NCBI GenBank assembly: GCA_903880095.1
Contig: CAIRNX010000035.1
Coordinates: forward strand, 1 to 35,205
Origin: an uncultured Micrococcales bacterium
GTDB lineage: Bacteria > Actinomycetota > Actinomycetes > Actinomycetales > Microbacteriaceae
Direction: 5' to 3'
Length of the DNA stretch: 35,205 bases
Every line of letters begins with the position of its first letter. Positions within the stretch are counted from its first letter, which is position 1. The notes below the pieces were generated by a model that was not told the DNA's origin, searched no databases, and saw nothing but the letters and a program-made list of their open reading frames with translations. Below, piece after piece: positions 32,559 through 35,205 of the stretch. Made by a program: the position numbers and the translations under genes.

Positions 32559-35150
32559 CTGCTCGATATCAGCCAAAACCACATCAGTCATTTCTACTTC
32601 GTCGCCTGTCTCGATGGTTAGTTCTGAGATGCGCCCGACCGCCTTAATGTCGCCTTCGATGAGAGAAATTGCCGCCGCATTTGGCGCCTTCAAAGTTGCG
32701 CTGGCAACCTCGGCCTTCATCGAAACCTTGGCATCTGATTTGGCCTTGCGAACACCAAACAGCGCGCTCGAGGCAACCTCAAGCAGGCCGTCGTGGTCTG
32801 CAGAGACATCGGCGAGTTCGGCAACGTTTGGCCAAGGTGCGCGGTGAATCGAGCCGGTGGTTTGCCACCAAGCCCAAACCTCTTCGGTGGCGTAAGGCAA
32901 GAACGGTGCAAAGAGGCGCAGCATTACGTGCAGTGCCCGGCGAAGAGCTACAACTGCAGAAGCCTGTTGGGCCTCGGTTACTCCACCCTGGCCATAAGCG
33001 CGGTCTTTGACTAGCTCGAGGTAGTTGTCGGTGAAACCCCAGAAGAACTGCTCGGCGAGTTCGAGCGCCTTGGTGTGGTCGTAGCTCTCGAAAGCTGCGG
33101 TAGCCCCGGCAACGATTTCGGCTAGTGCGCGAAGCATTGCCTGGTCAACTGGCTCAGAGACTTCGGCTGCGACGGCTGGCGCTTCGAACGAAAGCACAAA
33201 CTTGGCGGCGTTCAACACCTTGATCGCGAGTCGGCGACCAACCTTCATTTGACCTTCGTCGAATGCCGCGTCGGTGCCTAGGCGAGCCGAAGCAGCCCAG
33301 TAGCGAACCGCATCTGCGCCATGGTTGTCGATCGGCTCGGCCGGAACAACAACGTTGCCTTTCGACTTGGACATCTTCTTGCGGTCTGGGTCGAGAATCC
33401 AACCCGATATGGCGGCGTTAGACCACGGCAGCTTGCCGTGTTCTTGCTCTGACCTGAGGAGCGTTGAGAAAAGCCAGGTGCGAATGATGTCTTGCCCCTG
33501 AGGGCGAAGGTCAAAAGGGAACACCTTGGCGAACTTTTCAGGGTCGGCAATCCAGCCGCCGGCTAGCTGAGGTGTAAGTGAGCTGGTGGCCCAGGTGTCC
33601 ATGATGTCAACCTCGCCAATGAAGCCACCTGGCTCACCGCGCTGTGACTCGTCGTAACCGGCAGGTACATCGCTCGACGGGTCAACCGGCAGGGTTTCAA
33701 GTGGCGGAACAAGCACCTTGTCGAAGTCTGGGTTGCCATCGGCATCGAGGGCATACCAAACAGGAATCGGGACGCCGAAAAAGCGCTGGCGCGAAATAAG
33801 CCAGTCGCCAGTTAGACCGTTGACCCAGTTTTCGTAGCGAACGCGCATGAAGTCCGGGTGGAATTTGAGTTGCTTGCCGAGTTCGATTAGGCGCGAGCGA
33901 ACGGCCTCGTCTCGTCCACCGTTTCTGATGTACCACTGGCGGGTTGAAACAATCTCGAGGGGTTTGTCTCCCTTTTCGAAGAACTTGACCGGGTGGGTGA
34001 TCGGCTTTGGCTCGCCAACCATGTCGCCAGACTCCTGCAAAAGCTCAACGATTCTGGCCTTCGCAGAGAAGGTGGTTTTGCCGGCTAATTCAGCGAATGC
34101 TGCCTTGCCTGCTTCGCTAGTGATGTCTTCTGGGCACTCCGAGATGATTCGGCCGTCCCAGCCCATGATTGCGCGGTTTGGTAGGTCGAGCTCGCGCCAC
34201 CAGATCACGTCGGTAACGTCACCGAAAGTGCAAATCATGGCGATTCCAGAGCCTTTATCGATCTGTGCGAGGCGGTGTGCCACCACCGGAACCTCAACGC
34301 CAAATAGCGGGGTTTTGACGGTCTTACCAAAGAGGCTCTGGTAGCGCTCGTCATCTGGGTGAGCGACTAGCGCGACACAGGCGGGTAGCAACTCTGGGCG
34401 AGTGGTCTCGATGAAAACCTTGCCGGCTGGGCCGTCGAAGCCAACGCGGTGGTAGGCGCCTGGCTGGTCGCGGTCTTCGAGCTCAGCCTGCGCAACAGCA
34501 GTCCTGAAGGTGACGTCCCAGAGGGTTGGCGCCATCGACTGGTATGCCTCACCACGTGAAAGGTTGTTCAGAAATGCTTTTTGCGAAACAGCCTGGGCGT
34601 CCTTCGAAATGGTCTGGTAGGTCTGATCCCAGTCGACCGAGACTCCAAGTCGACGCCAAAGGTTTTCGAACTGCTTCTCGTCTTCGGTGGTCAGCTTGTC
34701 GCAAAGCTCGATGAAGTTGCGTCGCGAAATTGCAATCTGGTCGGCAGCCTTAGACGACTTGTTGTCGCCACCTTCGAACGGCGGGGTGAAGTTTGGGTCG
34801 TAAGGTAGGCTCGGGTCGCAGCGAACACCGTAGTAGTTCTGCACTCGTCTTTCGGTTGGCAAGCCGTTGTCGTCCCAGCCCATCGGGTAGTAAACCTCAA
34901 GCCCGGTCATGCGCTTGTAACGCGCCACAACGTCGGTGTGGGTGTATGAAAAGACGTGGCCAACGTGCAGCGAGCCAGAAGCGGTTGGTGGGGGAGTGTC
35001 GATCGAGTAGATCTGCTCACGGGTTTTTGAGCGGTCAAACTTATAAACGCCAGCAACATCCCAAGCCACAGACCACTTTTCTTCCAGGCCCTCGACACTC
35101 ACCTTTTCGGGTGCTTCAGCGGGGTTCATGTAGGTCGGGCGTTCAGTCAC
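32556..35150 (-). CDS. valS: valyl-tRNA synthetase
   Basis: This 864-residue class I synthetase charges tRNA-Val. The HIGH-type motif HVGH is at 62-65 within PPPTASGSLHVGHVF, the KMSKS motif appears near residue 590 (DRKKMSKSKGN), and the editing domain and anticodon-binding domain fill the expected regions. The start of the mature type (MTERPTY-like, then VEGLEEKW) and length match actinobacterial ValS. I choose GTG at 35150, nine bases after TGGAG; a TTG at 35165 would overlap that site, and an ATG lies seven codons further in. A TATACA hexamer (minus, 35181-35176) may be the -10. The stop lies nine bases before dcp. Confidence 0.94.
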   Translation of the reverse strand: MTERPTYMNPAEAPEKVSVEGLEEKWSVAWDVAGVYKFDRSKTREQIYSIDTPPPTASGSLHVGHVFSYTHTDVVARYKRMTGLEVYYPMGWDDNGLPTERRVQNYYGVRCDPSLPYDPNFTPPFEGGDNKSSKAADQIAISRRNFIELCDKLTTEDEKQFENLWRRLGVSVDWDQTYQTISKDAQAVSQKAFLNNLSRGEAYQSMAPTLWDVTFRTAVAQAELEDRDQPGAYHRVGFDGPAGKVFIETTRPELLPACVALVAHPDDERYQSLFGKTVKTPLFGVEVPVVAHRLAQIDKGSGIAMICTFGDVTDVIWWRELDLPNRAIMGWDGRIISECPEDITSEAGKAAFAELAGKTTFSAKARIVELLQESGDMVGEPKPITHPVKFFEKGDKPLEIVSTRQWYIRNGGRDEAVRSRLIELGKQLKFHPDFMRVRYENWVNGLTGDWLISRQRFFGVPIPVWYALDADGNPDFDKVLVPPLETLPVDPSSDVPAGYDESQRGEPGGFIGEVDIMDTWATSSLTPQLAGGWIADPEKFAKVFPFDLRPQGQDIIRTWLFSTLLRSEQEHGKLPWSNAAISGWILDPDRKKMSKSKGNVVVPAEPIDNHGADAVRYWAASARLGTDAAFDEGQMKVGRRLAIKVLNAAKFVLSFEAPAVAAEVSEPVDQAMLRALAEIVAGATAAFESYDHTKALELAEQFFWGFTDNYLELVKDRAYGQGGVTEAQQASAVVALRRALHVMLRLFAPFLPYATEEVWAWWQTTGSIHRAPWPNVAELADVSADHDGLLEVASSALFGVRKAKSDAKVSMKAEVASATLKAPNAAAISLIEGDIKAVGRISELTIETGDEVEMTDVVLADIEQ

Positions 35151-35205
35151 TGGGAAAGTCTCCAAAATCGGCGTTTGTATAAGGTTAACATTGACTGCAG
35201 AACCA

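Noticed and set aside
32669-33402. Long open frames on the strand opposite and in other frames of valS, dcp, pepN and ettA
   Set aside because: They are shadows of strongly supported genes, with Arg/Ser-rich compositions, no ribosome-binding sites and no family motifs.

Overview
The window looks like a compact actinobacterial chromosome segment, most probably from the Microbacteriaceae. The evidence is the ClpP1-ClpP2-ClpX block behind trigger factor, a group II truncated haemoglobin (GlbO), a secondary Ssb next to the ABC-F protein EttA, the long actinobacterial type of ValS, GTG and TTG starts, and many promoters that appear leaderless. Base composition is moderate for the group (about half G+C by eye), which would suit a small free-living lineage such as the freshwater Luna type; that last step is inference. 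I see no mobile element, phage gene, CRISPR array or rRNA. Coding density is very high, and the largest stretch without a protein gene (25185-25454) holds two tRNA genes.

Layout. 1-4235 (minus): a PotA-PotD-PotB-PotC type polyamine importer operon ending in a UPF0303/DUF336 gene that runs off the left edge. 4310-6031: a PhnA/YjdM zinc-ribbon protein, an SDR oxidoreductase and a glutathione peroxidase. 6028-12578 (minus): a six-gene run of PLP decarboxylase, N-carbamoylputrescine amidase, agmatine deiminase, argininosuccinate synthase, TerC-like membrane protein and aldo/keto reductase. The first three read as a putrescine module, placed next to arginine synthesis and within 9 kb of the polyamine importer. 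12677-15669: a secreted phosphodiester-glycosidase-domain protein, an EamA transporter and MsrA. 15773-19991: Ssb, EttA, acyl-CoA thioesterase II, an unrecognised 222-residue protein and GlbO.

19992-25184: a MscS channel and PepN (minus), then a small membrane protein, RpiB and an Fpg/Nei glycosylase (plus). 25186-25411: divergent tRNA-Gly(UCC) and tRNA-Pro(UGG). 25455-30535: trigger factor, a strong terminator, ClpP1, ClpP2, ClpX and a BenE-type transporter. 30513-35150 (minus): an M3 oligopeptidase and ValS. The right half has much the same gene set as the glbO-pepN-rpiB-nei-tig-clpP1P2-clpX-valS neighbourhood of Mycobacterium (recalled, not searched).

The most interesting signals are regulatory. 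Seven genes without a Shine-Dalgarno sequence each have a TANNNT hexamer ending exactly six bases before the start codon, as expected for leaderless mRNAs. One 22-bp gap (15126-15147) uses a single palindrome as the -10 of both divergent leaderless genes. A 13-bp inverted repeat can pair with the ettA ribosome-binding site, a perfect palindrome sits in the promoter spacer of the putrescine operon, and four convergent gene pairs overlap by exactly four bases at their stop codons.
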